Source: Tyto alba
Taxonomy: Eukaryota; Chordata; Aves; Strigiformes; Tytonidae
Reading direction: 5' to 3'
NCBI RefSeq assembly: GCF_018691265.1
Contig: NW_024881322.1
Span: 13,665,489 to 13,729,488 of the forward strand
DNA: 64,000 nt
The first letter of the stretch is position 1. Every line of letters starts with the position of its first letter. The notes under the pieces were generated by a model. The model did no database searches. It had not been told where the DNA came from and was given only the letters and a program-made list of their open reading frames with translations. Of this stretch, positions 1 through 14,800 are shown in pieces. Made by a program: the position numbers and the translations under genes.

Positions 1-2826
1 TGTTAGAAGTTACCTTGGTGTGCAGACATAATGAAATGAGGTGTATTTCTCCATCCCCAATTTGCACGTGATACAAAAGGGGTCAGTTTAACAGAGTGTA
101 ACTTGTAGTCTGCACCTTCCCAAAGCACACAAAGAAAAATGCATCTTCTCATTTTTAATCGGACTTACAAATAGATAAGGATGTTTTTATATGCACTCGG
201 AAGTCTCTTACCCTGTGAGTTGGCCCATTCACTGTGATTTTTCCTGGAACATGGTACTACCCAGGGTACCTATGCATATCACAGCCTCTGCCATAATTTT
301 TAATAAGTAGATTATCTCTGTGATGCAACTAAAAGCAATCCTGAGTGTCTCCAGGATTTGTTGTAATTAAATTTTATTGTTGTGTTTGAAAACGTACAGT
401 TTTTGAAAACTGGAGCAAGAAAAATGGAAAGGAGATTCTAGGAGGTGGCAGTCGGATTTTTAGAAGGTTTTAAGCCTTTGTAGTTTCCAGATTCACAAGC
501 TTACTTACGTTCCCCAAGCAACTGGTCCTAGACACAGCTGAATCCATAAACTGTAGGAGCTAGTGTAGTTTATTAGCTGATGTCAGGTAACCGTGCAAAG
601 ATTAGCATTTATACCCGCAGTCAGGTGCTGCAGGATCATATGTGCAGTAATTTGTGGTTTTCTGATAAGATTGTAGAAGGCCTTTTCTGAAAGTCTTGCA
701 CTTTTGATGCTGCCTCTTTCTTCTTCCAGTATTTACAGTGACAAGGGAGTTACTCCAAGTCCTAGTGCTGCCTGTGACGTGATGTGGAGAAAGGCAGGCT
801 TTACCAGCTTCTCTTCTGGATAGTAAAGAAATGTCACTGTTTTGAGCAGAAAACTGACAAGTTTATCTATACTGTTGTCTGGCATTATACTGCCGAGCTC
901 AGGCACTGCCACCCAACTCACTGAGGAGTGCACACAACTACATTTGGGCTCACACCTTGTGCAGTCAGTGCAATTGTTTGCACTCTGCGTTCAGAGACCG
1001 AGCTTTGCCTTGGTCCTTGCGCCTGTCTCTGCTCTCTCCACAGCTCATCGGGACTGCTGTGCAAGCAGCCAGTGCAGTTCCCCCCTTTGTGCTTTATTCC
1101 TGCTTAATTTTCTAGCCATGGGATGCCGCAGACTAGTTTTGGAGGTTCAAAAAACAATTTTTTCCAAATCAAAATATTTCCTCCAACAATGCCATCTTTT
1201 CTGTCCAGCATTGTTACTAATCTTCATTTAGTTATTTACTTTACAATTTCTAGAGGGATTGGATGTGCTCAAGGCACCCCTTTAGGCAACACTTTATATC
1301 AAGGTTCCATTTATAAATACTTCATGAAGGGCTAATGAATGATTAATAGATGTTTTAATGTATGACCAATCAATTGTTGTAGGTTTCCCATGTCCAACAG
1401 ACAAGTAGGTTTCTTATAAGCATAGATTATAACCATATCTGACACTTTCTACTGATGAGCTTCTAAACATCTATAACATACACACTACTCATATCTGTAA
1501 CACACTTAAAACATCTACTAATCGCTGATTAATTTTTTATAACCTGTTTTGAAGCAGAGCCTGTCTGTGGAGTACATCCCTTATTGGTGTCTGTGATTCT
1601 CCATCTCTATAGGATTGATAGTTTACTCACCAACTAAGGACTTAGGACTCCTACTAATTTAATCTCAAACATTAAGCTTTTCTGAGTTAGCTTCAGCATT
1701 TTCACCTCAGCCTAAGAAAAAATGTCTTTGCTGTTCCTAGACTTTTTTCTCCCTCAACCTTCTGGCTACTTTACCCAGCTAACATGCATTTTGCAAGCTT
1801 TGCTAAAATGCAATGATTCTTAGGGGGCAAACCCACTCTAAAATACGTTTCCAGCCTGTCGAACTCAGTTTGATTGTTCTCAGGACAACTGTCCCAGTGA
1901 TGATGGTTCCCAACTGGTTGGGGTTTTTTGGTTTTTTTTTTTTTTTTTTTACTATCATCCCTGTGTGCCTGGTTCAAAGTTTGTCCATTCTCAGAAAAGG
2001 ATGAGAAAATACAAACTTCACAATAATCCAGTGAACAAGCCATCTCCCAGAGGACATTTGATTCTGACAGAGAAACACACATTTTGTATGTTTGATAGGA
2101 GTGTTCCTCTGTGGGATTCCCATAGTCTCCTAAGGTGAAAGCCACGACTGTGCTCTGGGCTTTAGAACCGCCTGAAGCAGGCAGCACAAGTCACTTAACA
2201 TTTATGAGCTCTGCAATTAATCATTTGCAGCTGAGAAGCAGTAAGTTGCTTGGTATCACATTTTGCAAATAAATTTTGAATTTTTAGTTAGTTTCTACTG
2301 TACTTTATCACAGGGGTTGAGTCCTCTGCTGTGATTTATCTAGATGTTGAGACCAGTTCTTTAACAATATAAATTCAAAGGATCTGCAGGTTTTTCTCAT
2401 TTCTGGGGTCATTAGCAAAATAGTCTCTGGTCTGAATGTCCCCAAGTAAATATCCCACTCCCATTCAAATCAGATGCTAATCTGTCACTGATTGCTGTTT
2501 ACAGCAGGATTAGGCTGCTATATCTGCAGCATTAGCACATTGAACCTAAAGAAACACAACAAGCATAACTCAAAAAAAAAAGAAGAGAATAAAGGAGGGA
2601 GTTTTATTCTTCAATATTAACATGGAGTTTCCTCCGGCCTTTTAAAAACCATTCATTGTCAAAGACACCAGAACCTCAGGTATAGGAACCTCTCAGAACT
2701 GCTCAAGTTCTTGGAGTAGACATTTTTTTACCCATGTTAGCATGACCACTTTTATGTTACCCAGATAGCACTCTGTGTTTCTCTGTTTATTGGGGTTTTA
2801 CCCTGATCTTTTCTTTCTTTTTTCAG
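1..2826 (+). other. POU6F2: 3' end of an upstream POU6F2 intron
   Basis: No coding exon is visible. The stretch is AT-rich intronic sequence ending in a good acceptor, a pyrimidine run closed by 'ttttttcag' at 2818-2826. A T-run lies at 1932-1950. Short open frames at 842-1231 and 1771-2187 have no domain, no codon pattern and no splice context, so I do not call them genes. The inference that this is an intron rests on the phase-0 exon that follows, which has no start codon of its own. Confidence 0.8.
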
Positions 2827-2973
2827 CTGGTTAATAACCCGCTAGCGAGTCAAGCAGCAGCGGCTGCGGCAGCAGCAGCCATGGGCTCAATAGCAAGCTC
2901 CCAGGCCTTTGGCAATGCCCTCTCCAGTCTTCAGGGGGTCACAGGTCAACTCGTCACTAATGCACAAGGACAG
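2827..2973 (+). CDS. POU6F2: POU6F2 exon with polyalanine tract and first TNAQGQ repeat
   Basis: 147 nt, 49 codons, phase 0 at both ends. The acceptor is 'tttttcag' and the donor is CAG|gtgagt, close to consensus. The translation opens LVNNPLASQ, runs into nine alanines encoded by mixed GCA, GCG, GCT and GCC codons, then MGSIASSQAFGN, and ends VTNAQGQ. The mixed codons argue against a pure, expansion-prone triplet run. This is the low-complexity activation-type region N-terminal to the POU domain. Its last residues match the end of the 'LLTNAQGQ' segment of the next coding exon, an internal repeat typical of POU class 6 proteins. Confidence 0.94.
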
Positions 2974-5900
2974 GTGAGTAGAAGATGGAGCAAACAGTGA
3001 ATTCTGATGGCAGGCTGATCTTGAGACAAAAATGAGTTCCGCTTGTATGACAGCAATTTAAAAGTGCACATACTGAAGATAAATAAATATTGATTTGCCA
3101 GACAAGGTAAGAAATGGAAAGTCTGAGAATTGGGAGGAAGTTAGGAGCTGTTAGAAAGTGTTTCCAAGCCAGAAAATGCTTAAGGTTTGTTTTATTTTAA
3201 TTCAATCTTTTGAAAAGATCACAATAGTGCAATAAGATGGTATTTTAAAAGTCCAGCAACCCTGTGATTCTTAACAAATGTATCACCTATATATACCTAG
3301 TAACAGATGACTGTATTAAAGTGCCAATGTACTGTTAAGTCTACAGTTTTTTGCAAATTGTAGCTTTTATGTGTTACTTCATTTATAAAAAAGGTATTTA
3401 ACATTTTAAGTAAAGGAACAGAACTTAAATAGTAATGAAGTATCTGGGATGGATTTAACTATGTGGCTTACTCATTTTCTGATGAACTAAGTTAAGCGAT
3501 TTGCAATGGATCTGCCAATATGCAACACAAATTTGGGAGAAACTTTTGCTTTAAAGAAAGTTTTCCAAACAGAAACTTGGACAATGTTTGCAGTGTGTTT
3601 AAGAGAGAGATTGTGTGTTACCTGCATTTGGGAGCTGTTTATTTGTTGCAAACTGTTTCAGTCCTAATATGATGCAGAAAGATATGCATCTGAATCCATA
3701 TATATATAAATAATTCCATTGATGTAGCATGTTTACATAGCTTTCAGATTGTGGCCACTGTCATTCTTTATTGTATGTACTAGGACAAAATTTAGCACAA
3801 CTGCTTGATTCACATAAAGTCACTGCAACAAATCTGTCAGAACTTACAGCTAGACCTGGTAACTGAGTAATTTGAATGTCATTATTTTAAATGCTACAAA
3901 TTGGGCATATGGTGATATCCACCATGTTTATGTGGATGTTAAGCCCTGGTAAATATTTACTGAAATGATGCAGCTTGGTTGATATGTGAATCTAAAGTTT
4001 AGTTTCTGCTCTTACTGTTTGGTAAAGGGAAAAAAAACAAAAAAAAACCAAAAACAAAAAAAAAAAAAAAAAAAAACAAAAAAAAAAAAAAAAAAAAAAA
4101 CCAAACAAAACATGAAGAGCAGGGGGTTTTCCTGGTAATTTTCTATCACCATGTTATTTAACTGGAACAGGGGTGACATTTTTTTTAGTTTGGCCCATTA
4201 AAAAATAAAAGACAGTACTTTAGAGTAGCTCCCTTTTTTTTTTTTTTAAATAACACATAAACAAAGATGCATCCTGAGCTTCACTATCACCATCCAAGTC
4301 CCAGGAAAAAAAAATGCTGACCTTGTTATATTTACTGGGTGGGTGCAGAATTGTTCCATCACTACCCCGAGGGTTGAACGATGGAGCTTGTCAAAGTGAG
4401 GCCTTATCTAATGAATCATCTTATCGCAGGTGCACACCACACATATTAAAGGAGGATTGTATGAACAATGTGCCCTCTACAATAACCTTTCAATGTCTAC
4501 TTTAACCCTTGTTTCAATCCCTTTTCATCAAAGGATCATTTTATGCAGCCAGCTTTAAATGGAGGCTCTCAAAAGCCTATTAAGATTTCTGGAGGGATGG
4601 GGTATTGGTTTGGAAGAAAAGTTGGTTATAATACCTATAACTCATAGTCAGATCAGCTCCAACCTAGAAGCCTGCTTGTTTCTATCTGTGCTCCAGAAAT
4701 GGTTCACAATCGCCACTCACATGAGGCACTTGGCACCAAAGGTGTTCATTGTAAAAGCTGAGGATATAAACCCAGACTAGTTTTTTCCATACTTTTCCCT
4801 TTACGTGTTCTCCACAGAAAACATCAGCAAAGTGTGGCCATTCATTGTATGTTTAAAAAAAATACTACTGTGAAGATATCACTGAATGAAACTATAGATT
4901 CCCTCAGGCTGAGTCTTGTTTATTCCACACATAATGTAAAGTCCAATAATTCCACAGGTTGCAGAAAAAGAGAAGAGAAAGGAAGAATCTTCCCTGGTGT
5001 TGAATAAAATTACAGGATCTATCTGTTAGCCTAGCTCTTTTAAATAAGGGCTGTCTTTTTATTACTTGTTTTTATAAATGTTCCTTGGTTTATAATCAGT
5101 ACTGTAGACCTTGCCACAATATAGATAAATATTGATAATAAGTGTGTAATATAACACCCATTTTTATAATATTTGGCATAAACACATATTGCTTAGAGCA
5201 CACTTCTGAGGCTATCTGCCTGCAAAACAGGACTATTCACTGTAATTAAACTACATTCCAGAAATCAAATTACATTCCCTGCAAATTAATAGCATTATAG
5301 CAACTAAACAGGAAGTGAAAGGTATGTTTCTTCAAATTGGGGAGTGTAAGTGAATAGTAATTTTGGATACTGCATTTCTGAATAATCTGCTTGGACTCGT
5401 TCAGGAGCCAGATTTCCATCATATGTTAAGAATCTGCCTTTTGAAAATTGCCCCTTTCAAAGAATCAAGAGTGTGACACCCAGAATTCACTCCTTCAAAT
5501 ATAAGGCTGGATGACTTACCAGACTGTTTGTATGTGCAGTCTTTGTAATTATATACTGCTTCTATTATAGAAATTCAGGGCTTGTAAATGTCCATCTGTC
5601 TAGCTAAATATATGGTGATCAGTAATCCCTGGAGATATTAAGCTATAGGTCAAACCCAAGATCCTATGGCAAATTTAGGAAAATGATCTTTTAAATGACA
5701 TATGGCGTGGCCTTAATTCCCAATAGTCTAGGAGTTCTTACAATCACAGTAACAATATTATATATATATAAAAAATAATTCATATAGCATATTTGTTATT
5801 AATTTAATTATTGAATTCACAATTATGGTGTGATAATTTTTTAATTATTTTTTTTCTGCTTGGATGGCAATATGAACCATAATACCAGAGCTCCTCAAGA

Positions 5901-8900
5901 CCACTGTAGCAGAGAGATCTAATCCATTGGGGTAATATGATTAGATCACCTGATTAATTAGATATAGTAAAGGTGGAGGACTCTGAATCATGTTTTCATT
6001 TTCAGAGGCATATTATGAAGAGCTATTAGTCCATGTAATGATGCTTACATTCTGTCTGCCCTCAGTGCTTTCCAGGAAGCATTTGCAGGACTGGGCTTTC
6101 ATATCTTAAATTTAAAGGCCAGGGTAGCAGAATTGCTAGATTCCACCACACTGATTTCTAAGAGAAGCTGTCTACATGCTTGGCTTCAGCCTGCCCTTAG
6201 AGTAGGATCCTAGTGCCATTGCTGCACGTAGATTCTTCAGACAGGTACCAACCAGACATTCCTCTTTTTCACTCTGTTACTGCAAATTAAATAAAATATT
6301 AGGAGCTTTGTGTGGGTTTTACTATGTCTATTAAGTACAGGAAATATATATTTTGGCTGTTTTCTTAATCTTTATGAGGAGATGAACCACAGAAATATGG
6401 AAGCAAGGTTGATGCTTCTGGTTTCCATAAGTGGTGCCTGCAATACAGCTTCCTGCTTCGCTAAAACATAGTGCTTAATTGTCATCAGTTGCATTAGTAT
6501 AAGACCCTTGACTTCAACAGGATCAAATACATTTTAACTGCAGATGCTGAGTAAGTTTAATTTCTTTTAGGAAAAAATACATCCAAATTCAGCAATTGCA
6601 AAATATATTTTACCATAAAGAGTGAAAAAGTAGTATGTTAAGAGTTGACATAACTGTCTTGTGGTTAAAGTGGGCAAATACATTCTATTGCTTGGTAGGT
6701 TAATAGGAAAGCCTAAGTAAGTATGGTGTAATTGCACAGTACATACTTTAATTGAACAGTGAATTTAATTGGGATGGCATCAGTATAATCTAAGAATGTC
6801 CTTGGAGGAACTTGGGCTTCTTTAGATGTGAAACCCTTCTGTATATGAAAAACTCTGAGCACAGCTCCGCCCTGGCAATTAACAAAAAGTGACTAATTTT
6901 TGAGAGCTGTAGTCCACAAGTAGCTGAGGAAACTATATATAGAGAGAGGCATTGTTGATCAATTAGATAATAGGAGTACTTTGGTTCTCATTATTCTGAT
7001 GAGAGGGTACACGTTTGCTCTTTGAGCTTCTTGATGGTAAATGGTGCTAATGAGGCCTGATGGATTCCCTGCTCCTAACAAGCCTCTCAGCAGTGCGAGT
7101 GATTACAATGGAGATAGATTTGATGGGATGCGCTCCCTTTTGTAGTGTCTCAGCTGCTGACACTCTGCGACATAATCAGGTCACAGAGCCAGTCACAGCC
7201 ATCAGCAAAAGCCATAGCTCTATCCCTCATTATTAAAGTGCATTATTCAGTTCCAGGCCTTCACAATACTGCCAAAGGCCTTTTTTCCGTCTTCTTTTTT
7301 GTTAAGCATCAGTTCTCAAATACAAGGGTTAATAAAATCATCAGCTAAAGAACTAGTAAATTAAAGAAATGGAAATAAAGCACTCCCTTTCAAATTCGCT
7401 GAAGGATCACAATTAAATAAGCAGGGAATTTCTCGTCACCACACACTGTACAGCACAATGTAATATGTCATGTGCAATAAAAACAGGGAATAGGATTTTA
7501 AAAAATAGCATTGTCCTCATTGTGGACTGGCTTGGAAAGCGCTGAAGTATCCTCCATTCAGAAGGGAAATTCTGTCCTCCCAACTGTTACTACTATTTTC
7601 ACCATTTTCTGTAACTACAGAAGATGTAGCGTGGTAAGGATTACTTGCAAACTGAGTTTATAATTTCAAGTGTAGCAGCTGTCTTGTCTTGGTTAAAGTA
7701 GCCGAGGCCATAATCTGGAAAATATATGATAGACCACTGTGCTGGGTCCACTCCATTCCCATGGACAAGGCCATTGCCTGCTTTTGGAGGGTGTGGAAAA
7801 AGGGGACTGTAGTATTTTCTTTCTATTCTGATGATACTCAGTTGGGGCTATCTCCCCTCCAAAAGCAAACACACTTTCTAAGTCTAGGGTTGACTTTCAT
7901 GCAGTTTAGTTAAACAAGTGGCAAAACAAATGAGTGGAGAGCCCAATTTATTTATTTATTTATTTAATTAACTTTTTTGTTTCAATTTTATTACAGCTGA
8001 TTATGAGTAGGTTTCAGCTACATAGAATATCTTACTTCTAATATGGAAATGTGTACCTTTACAGGGATTTACACTGTTTCTGTTAAATCACTGAAGTACA
8101 AATTCAGTGACAATAGGATAATTTTGTGTTTAGATACAACCAAAGGGACTAATAAATAGATTTTTTTTTCTTGATCAACTCCACAATTGTACCTCCTTTT
8201 TCTTGCTGGTAGAGTATGCTATGATGATCAAATGAGTATGTATATACAAAGTTTATTATAAAAAACTTTCAGTTCTCTTGAACCACAGATGCAAGAATCT
8301 CTGGACAGCTACAGGTCAAAGTGCAAAGTTAGCATTGTCAAATTAGCATTCATCTTCAAGAAGGTACGTAGAGACTAGCATGTGACCTAGGTTTTTTTTT
8401 ACACTAACCAATAACACTGGCAATTATTGATGGGAGTGCAAGGTGGGCCCCCTCAGGGGACTTCAAAGGAGGACGTTGGTAATTTGTTGAGTTTTTCTGT
8501 GTTTTTTTTTTTTTTTAACTCTCAGAAGTTCTAGGAGGCCCAAAGCCACATAATGTATAACACTCCTCAAAGTCCTTCTGAGCATGTGCAATTCATACAG
8601 TTCTGCAGGTGTGTGATGTCTATTAGCCTTTCCTCTTAACAAGTGTAGATATGTTTCAGCTATGCAGCTCTAATACATGCTAATCACTAATACTTTAGCC
8701 CTCACATCTAACATTGTTCACAAACATCTAATCAGCAGTTGCTTAAATAGTGACTGCTCACAATGTCTTCCCAGGGCTAAGATTGACAGAAATCTGAGTT
8801 GGTATTATCAAAATGCTATATATTAAGGAAATTTCATGACAGGCATGAGATAATAAAAGAAGCACATTTTGAGGGAGGGGCTAAAGGGAGGGTTTGTAAC

Positions 8901-11857
8901 ACTCAGATAATACTAACATTTAAGAACATTCCTTGGAAAAACCTTTGCCAGAAGAATCTGTTTTGACAGACCTTCATATTAATATATTGAATTTCTGCTG
9001 GGTGGAGTTGGACTTTCTATTTTCCCCCCTCAAAGTTTCACTGGGCTGAATACATGTAGTTCTGTGTTTGCAGGAAGAAAAGGGCACATATTATTAGAAA
9101 AGGTCAGTTGTAAGGGAAGATTTTTCTTTTCCATTGGTTTCCTCTCCCCACAGCTAAACATTGAGGAGGCTGTTTGTTTAATTACCTCCCATGTGAGTTT
9201 GAATCAAAAGACAAATAATTCTTTTAACACGCTTTTGCTGACTGTGTCTTTATTCTACTGCACTATTTATCTAACCTCAGTTTTAGCCATGGTGGCATAA
9301 ATGCAAAAATGTGTGGACCAAACTCTCGGGTCATGCAAATTGATAGTTTCATTGAAATGGACAGACACAGAGAGTGAGGCTAATGACACCAAAATAAGAG
9401 TTAGCTAGTCCATTTTAGACAGTGTTCACTGATAAATTTTGGATATCTGCAATTGTGAACAATTGTAAAATCCATATCCACGTTTTTTAATAACAGTGGT
9501 GAAATTTAGAACAGTTACCATCTGCAAGAAGGAAAAAGGATCTTCAATTAGCCCCTCATAACAACAAGAAGTTCAGAACCACTGTGGTGCCACCGTATTT
9601 TGAGGGAATCTAACTTTCTCAAAGGATTAAAAAAAAAAAAAAAAAGGCACAGTAAAAAAGATTCAGAAATTAATTATCCAAAGAACCAACCATGGCAAAA
9701 ATCTTCCAGAAGGGCAGTATGACCAACTCACAACCTGCATGGACAAAGAGGCCAACTGTAGAGTAGCAGCATTACCACTTTCCTCCAAAGTGCCAAGAAA
9801 ATGAGTACTAGGAAGGAGTAGTCCCAAAGAGCTGATGAGCTGAAGTCATACCTCTAATGCAGGAGACTCTAATATTCAAAAAAAACTACCAAGAGAAGTG
9901 CTGGTATGTTAAATAATATTTGTTGCAAATAGCAACTGCCAGGGGAACACCATTATTTAAGAAGAGTATGGAACTCTCCCTTACCGGAAAACACATACTG
10001 GAGCCGTACTGGATCACAACTGAAGTCTCCAAACAGATTTACCACAGAAGGCATAATTGGGTATTGAAATCTCTATCGGCTTGAAAGTCATCAGCTTCTA
10101 TCCAGAAAAGCCACTGAAATTTCTTTCATCTAGCTTGCAACTAATCTTACTTTGAGCACTAAACTTTACACTTCAGATTTGTAGCCTCTTGCCTGGATCT
10201 CTGCCCAGGGTACTGTATCTCAGATGTAGGTTTTTTCAAAGGTGCCTAAGTCTTATTTTCAAACACAACTTACATACCTGTAAGAGCCTGAATTTCCTTC
10301 AATCGGTGTTATGAGTCTTAGTGCTTGAAGGCATGTCTATGCACTGTAATGGAGCATTGCGAGCAAACTGCAAGAGATAATACATTTATATGTCCCAGTG
10401 CCATACTGGCACAGATCCCCGAAGCCAAAACCATTGGTAGTGTGGTATTATGGCTGGACTAATTAATGATGCTTCTCAATAAGGTGACATAGGATTTAGC
10501 TCATTAGTTACTAGCTCTGGGGTCTTGGTAGCATGCTGTATTATGTAGAGTAAATATACTTTGAAGAGAGCTTTAAAAGGTACTTTTGAAAATGTTATTT
10601 ACTAATCTAAATTAATTGTTTCAAGTCAGAAATATAGAACATACCCGTCCTTTTGTCACTGTCTTCTTAATTATTTCTGCGTGGAGGAGAAAACCAAACT
10701 ACTAGTTCAGCTTAACTACCATTTTCATGAAAGCTAACTAGTAACTAAAAGAAGCACCTACCACTCTTATACTCTGTTCATTTTAGCATTATGAGGTGGT
10801 TATAAGCATGGCAAATTTTCATTGTTATCACCAGTGACATACATCACAGTCAATGACATCTTTCTGCTCTATGGAAGTTCTTACACTGCTGTCTTTATCA
10901 TCATATCTTATCACATTCCAGTAACGCATTAAGAAACATGACTAGTGACTGTCACAAATTGGTCTTCTTCCCAGGATAAGCTTGTAGAAGAGAGTCACAT
11001 GTTTGATACGGGCATTTGATTTTGTCTGTTAAGAATTTGTTTGTTTCACTTTCCTTTTAAAGTTTTGGTTTTATTGGGATTTAAAAAATCTTTATGAAGG
11101 GGATTCTTAGAGATGCATATTGCTTATATTTGCTTTAGAGAAAGGCAGATAACAGAAATATGCTTAGCTTCTGCAGCAGAATGTGGTGAAGCCAAAGGTG
11201 ATAAACCCAGAAGTGTTCCTTGGCTACTCTTGGAATTCATTCCAAGTCCTTGACCTTCTCCTCAAAACAAACTCTGCTGTGCACAGAGAAGGTTTGACCA
11301 TTATTATCCTGGAAGACTGAATTTGGTAATTATAGATTACATCCAGGAGCATTAGGTGGCCATTTAGATTCCGGGGAACCAGACCACAGAGGAACTGGAA
11401 GGTAAAGGCTGAAGTTTTCCTAGTTCATTGAACATTTCATGTTCATTGAAAATTCATTAAGATGACTTAAGCAAAGCAGTGGACAGAGTTGGTGCATGTA
11501 GATGGTGCTGAGAAAAGTGCTTTCTATGTTACTTATGTTTCCCAAACACTGTAAGTGTCATGCTCAGGAATATTGCATCACTGCATGCATTCAGGAGTTG
11601 ACAAAGTTGACAACAATTTGGGGCCACGTCATCGTCCAACCAGGCATTACGGAAATCCAGCTGCATGAGATTCACATTAGAGTGGAATTCAAGACAATTC
11701 TTAATTTGGGATTTCTTCTTTAGACTGTCCAGAACTTCTTACGAGGTAATGGTCTGCACATTGAAATGTAGGAAGGCTGTAGGAAAGCAGAGGAAATAGT
11801 GGGCCAAATCTGAGAATTTGTTTGAGTTATCTTTCCAGATGTGCCTCATTATTTCTG

Positions 11858-11894
<37 letters not shown>

Positions 11895-14800
11895 AAAACC
11901 AAAAAAACAACCAAACAGATTATAGTTCTTTATGTAGATAGTGCTTAGTTTTATTTAGATTTTATCTGATTTATCCTACATATATCAAATGCTTTTTCCC
12001 AGCGTCAGAATTTCACTTTCTGCTCAACCGAGTTTGATACCAGAAAAAAGAAAACAAGAAAGACTATTTGGGCAGAGAGTAAAAGGCCAGCTCAACCTGT
12101 CAGAAGTGGAATTTAATGTAAAATGCTAAATAATTAAGGTCCTTGACTTACTGGTAGAGCACTGCTGCTGTTTTGGGAAGATTTGGAATTTCTTAGAAGT
12201 CACAAGTCTTCATGCATAAATGAAGGCCATTGGCTTTCTTGTTGGGCTGCAGTCTTGGTATCTGTATGTGAATGTCTTAGATACAGGTGAGGAGAGGAAA
12301 TTTGAGGGTCCTGTGTTTGCCGTGCAGTCAGTATTTATTTCAAACTCTGAAACAAGGAGGGGCCCAGCTATTTTAGCAATAATTTGTGAAGAATTTGAAA
12401 ATGAAAAAATATGTCTTCTCCGAGCAGTTTTCACATAAAGAGGAGGAGAAAATTGCAGAAGTTACTTGATTGACTCATTTGATAAACAACTAAGTTTTAT
12501 TCGTGTAGCGTTCATGGTGATAACCAGCCGCATGCCAACCCATAGGCTTCTGCGTGTGGAACTTCCAAGTAGCACAGTCAACAGGAGTTGTCCCATAAGA
12601 GGAAGGATAATTCTCTGTCTTCTGGTTTGAATCTAGAGTATTGCATAGAATCATGCAACATCTTTTCCTGTGTGTTGATCTGTGAACAGTGGCAGGGAAA
12701 GGTCAAGCAGAAAAAATCACAGTCCTAACCATGAATGGACACTTAATCTATCTTTTTAAAAGTATATCTGTTTGCCATTTTTCTTCAGATACTGACAGCG
12801 TTAGGCTTCAGCATGTATGTATGCAAATGGCCCAGATATCAAGAAGAAAAAAAGGACTTTGAAATATCTATGCCAATGTTATTAAATATATATGATTTTT
12901 AAAGTACCTTTTTCACGTAAACTTCCTTCTTTGCACATTAATTAAATATTATCTCTAGGATAAGTATCTCTCATAGAAGATTAATGTATTATTGTCACAT
13001 AAAAATGGAAGAGAATGACAGAATCTCTTTCCTTAAGCACAAAAAAGAATTTATTAATATAAAGAAACACTCATAGCCCTTGAGCAATTCTGTCTCCGAT
13101 TCATAGAGAACCTCTCCTAGTCTCCCCTCATGTCTAGCTTCGTGCTAGAGATTCAAGGAAGCAATACATATATCCTGCCAGTTTAAAAATCAATCCACTT
13201 TTCAGGAGATAATTTAATATCAAGACATGATGTACCCAATATCCAAATATACATTCATTTTAATGTTTGACGCATCAAATACTCTGACATAGCCAAGTTT
13301 CAAAATAAATGGTTTGTTTTAGAGGTTGGATATGTCATATTAGCATCCACCCAGCAGATAGAGAAATAGATCAGAGAGTGATCAGGACATCAGGGAGACA
13401 GTTGAGAGAGAGATGAGAGAGGCCAGGTACATCATGTAATGTTAAAAAAAGCTAGCTAGCAAGAAATAAATTGTATAAATAGGTCATTGCAGCCCAACTG
13501 AAAAAAAGTTTAATTTTAACTTGTTAGCCATCATCTCCAGAGGCCTAATCCACTCCCTTCATTGCAGGATGTGCATTAAGATGAGATGTGTCTTGTTTGA
13601 TAGCACAGATAGACAGACAGCCTCAAAGTGAAAAGATGATGTCAGGCTCATGCAGTTCACTAGCTTTGAGGGGGAATCGGCACCATTTGGCATGTTAAAC
13701 TTTCCCTCTTCTTTCCTTCTCAGTTCTTTGCATTAGCCTTAGCTCGTTGTCACCTGTCCTGGTTTTGCTCTTTCGGTTCCTTCCATAAGTAGAAGCATAA
13801 AACCGTGTGGAAGCAAGAGTACGGATGAGCAGATACCTAGTGCCAGTGTTGGTGACAGACCCCCCAGACATCCCAAGGTATCCAATTCCCCCATTCCTGT
13901 TCTGCTTCCCCTGTCTCTACCATTTTGGTTTCCTGCCAACAACTCTTTGCCACACACTGTATCTGGGATTCAGTTACTTAAATATAGGTCTTTAGTCTCA
14001 TTTTAGGTATTGTACAATACTCCATCAGGCCTTCAGTGGCCAATCCAGAAAAATGCTCTTCCCTCTAAGTCTTATTGCCATCTCCTGCCAAAATCCTAAA
14101 ACATTTCAAATAGAGTAGATGTCTATATTTTTTTTCAACTGAATTGCTCCCCACTTATATGAACACATGCGTCTGTGTACATATACTCATTCACAGCTGA
14201 ACGTATGCTTACCTGAACCTTCATGCTCATCTCCTCAGAAAAGATATAAGTTCCCACAGGGACCCCAAATTGCAAATATTCTAATTACCTCCTTGAGTCA
14301 TGCTTCTCTCTGTGGGATTTGTCGGACCTTTATTCTGGTGGCAAATGAAAACAAACTAAACTTTCTTATCTCGGCATGAAAGATGCTGTGCTACTCTCTT
14401 TTTCCTTAAATCTGTCTCTAGTGTAATGTTTGAAGTGTGTAATCATGACTATACACAGTTCATAATTGTCTGCAATCTATTAACTGGGGAATAAACCTAG
14501 GCCTGTATTTTTCTAAGGGTTTGATTTCTCACCAAGTTATAAGTATTAGTGAATGACTGCAAAGTGGGAGTTAAAGGATACACTGTGTGATCACACTCTA
14601 TCCTTTCACTACGAGGAGGTACCATGTAGGCTGATACTATTGGCAGCTCTACACAAGAGGCCAGAGGAAAGTCTTTAAAAGGTCAAGAAAACTGAGGTTT
14701 GTTAGCAGAACTGTGTGGGAAAGATTTCCCAACCCCTGCCCACAGGACGGCACAGTCTGCATGCTTCTTGACATGTGTTTCATGCTGATGAACATCACCT

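Larger units (their letters stand above)
2974..11857 (+). other. POU6F2: POU6F2 31-kb intron, first part
   Basis: AT-rich intron with no exon I can support. It holds a long A-rich tract at 4028-4111, a TA run near 5758-5770, a TTTA tetranucleotide run at about 7947-7965 and an A-run near 9629-9646. Stretches such as 5220-5340 and 7020-7260 are free of repeats and look less degraded than their surroundings. They carry several homeodomain-type ATTA cores and could be conserved elements, but that needs an alignment. The small open frames here (for example 7689-7913 and 9064-9300) show no domain or coding bias. Confidence 0.75.

Noticed and set aside
842..1231. 129-codon + strand open frame
   Set aside because: It depends on a non-ATG start, has no domain, and overlaps another frame. 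It is best seen as intronic chance.
1771..2187. 138-codon minus-strand open frame
   Set aside because: It is interrupted by a lysine run from a homopolymer and has no domain or conservation evidence.
4028..4111. A-rich tract as the poly(A) tail of a processed pseudogene
   Set aside because: No spliced-gene body or target-site duplication is visible upstream.
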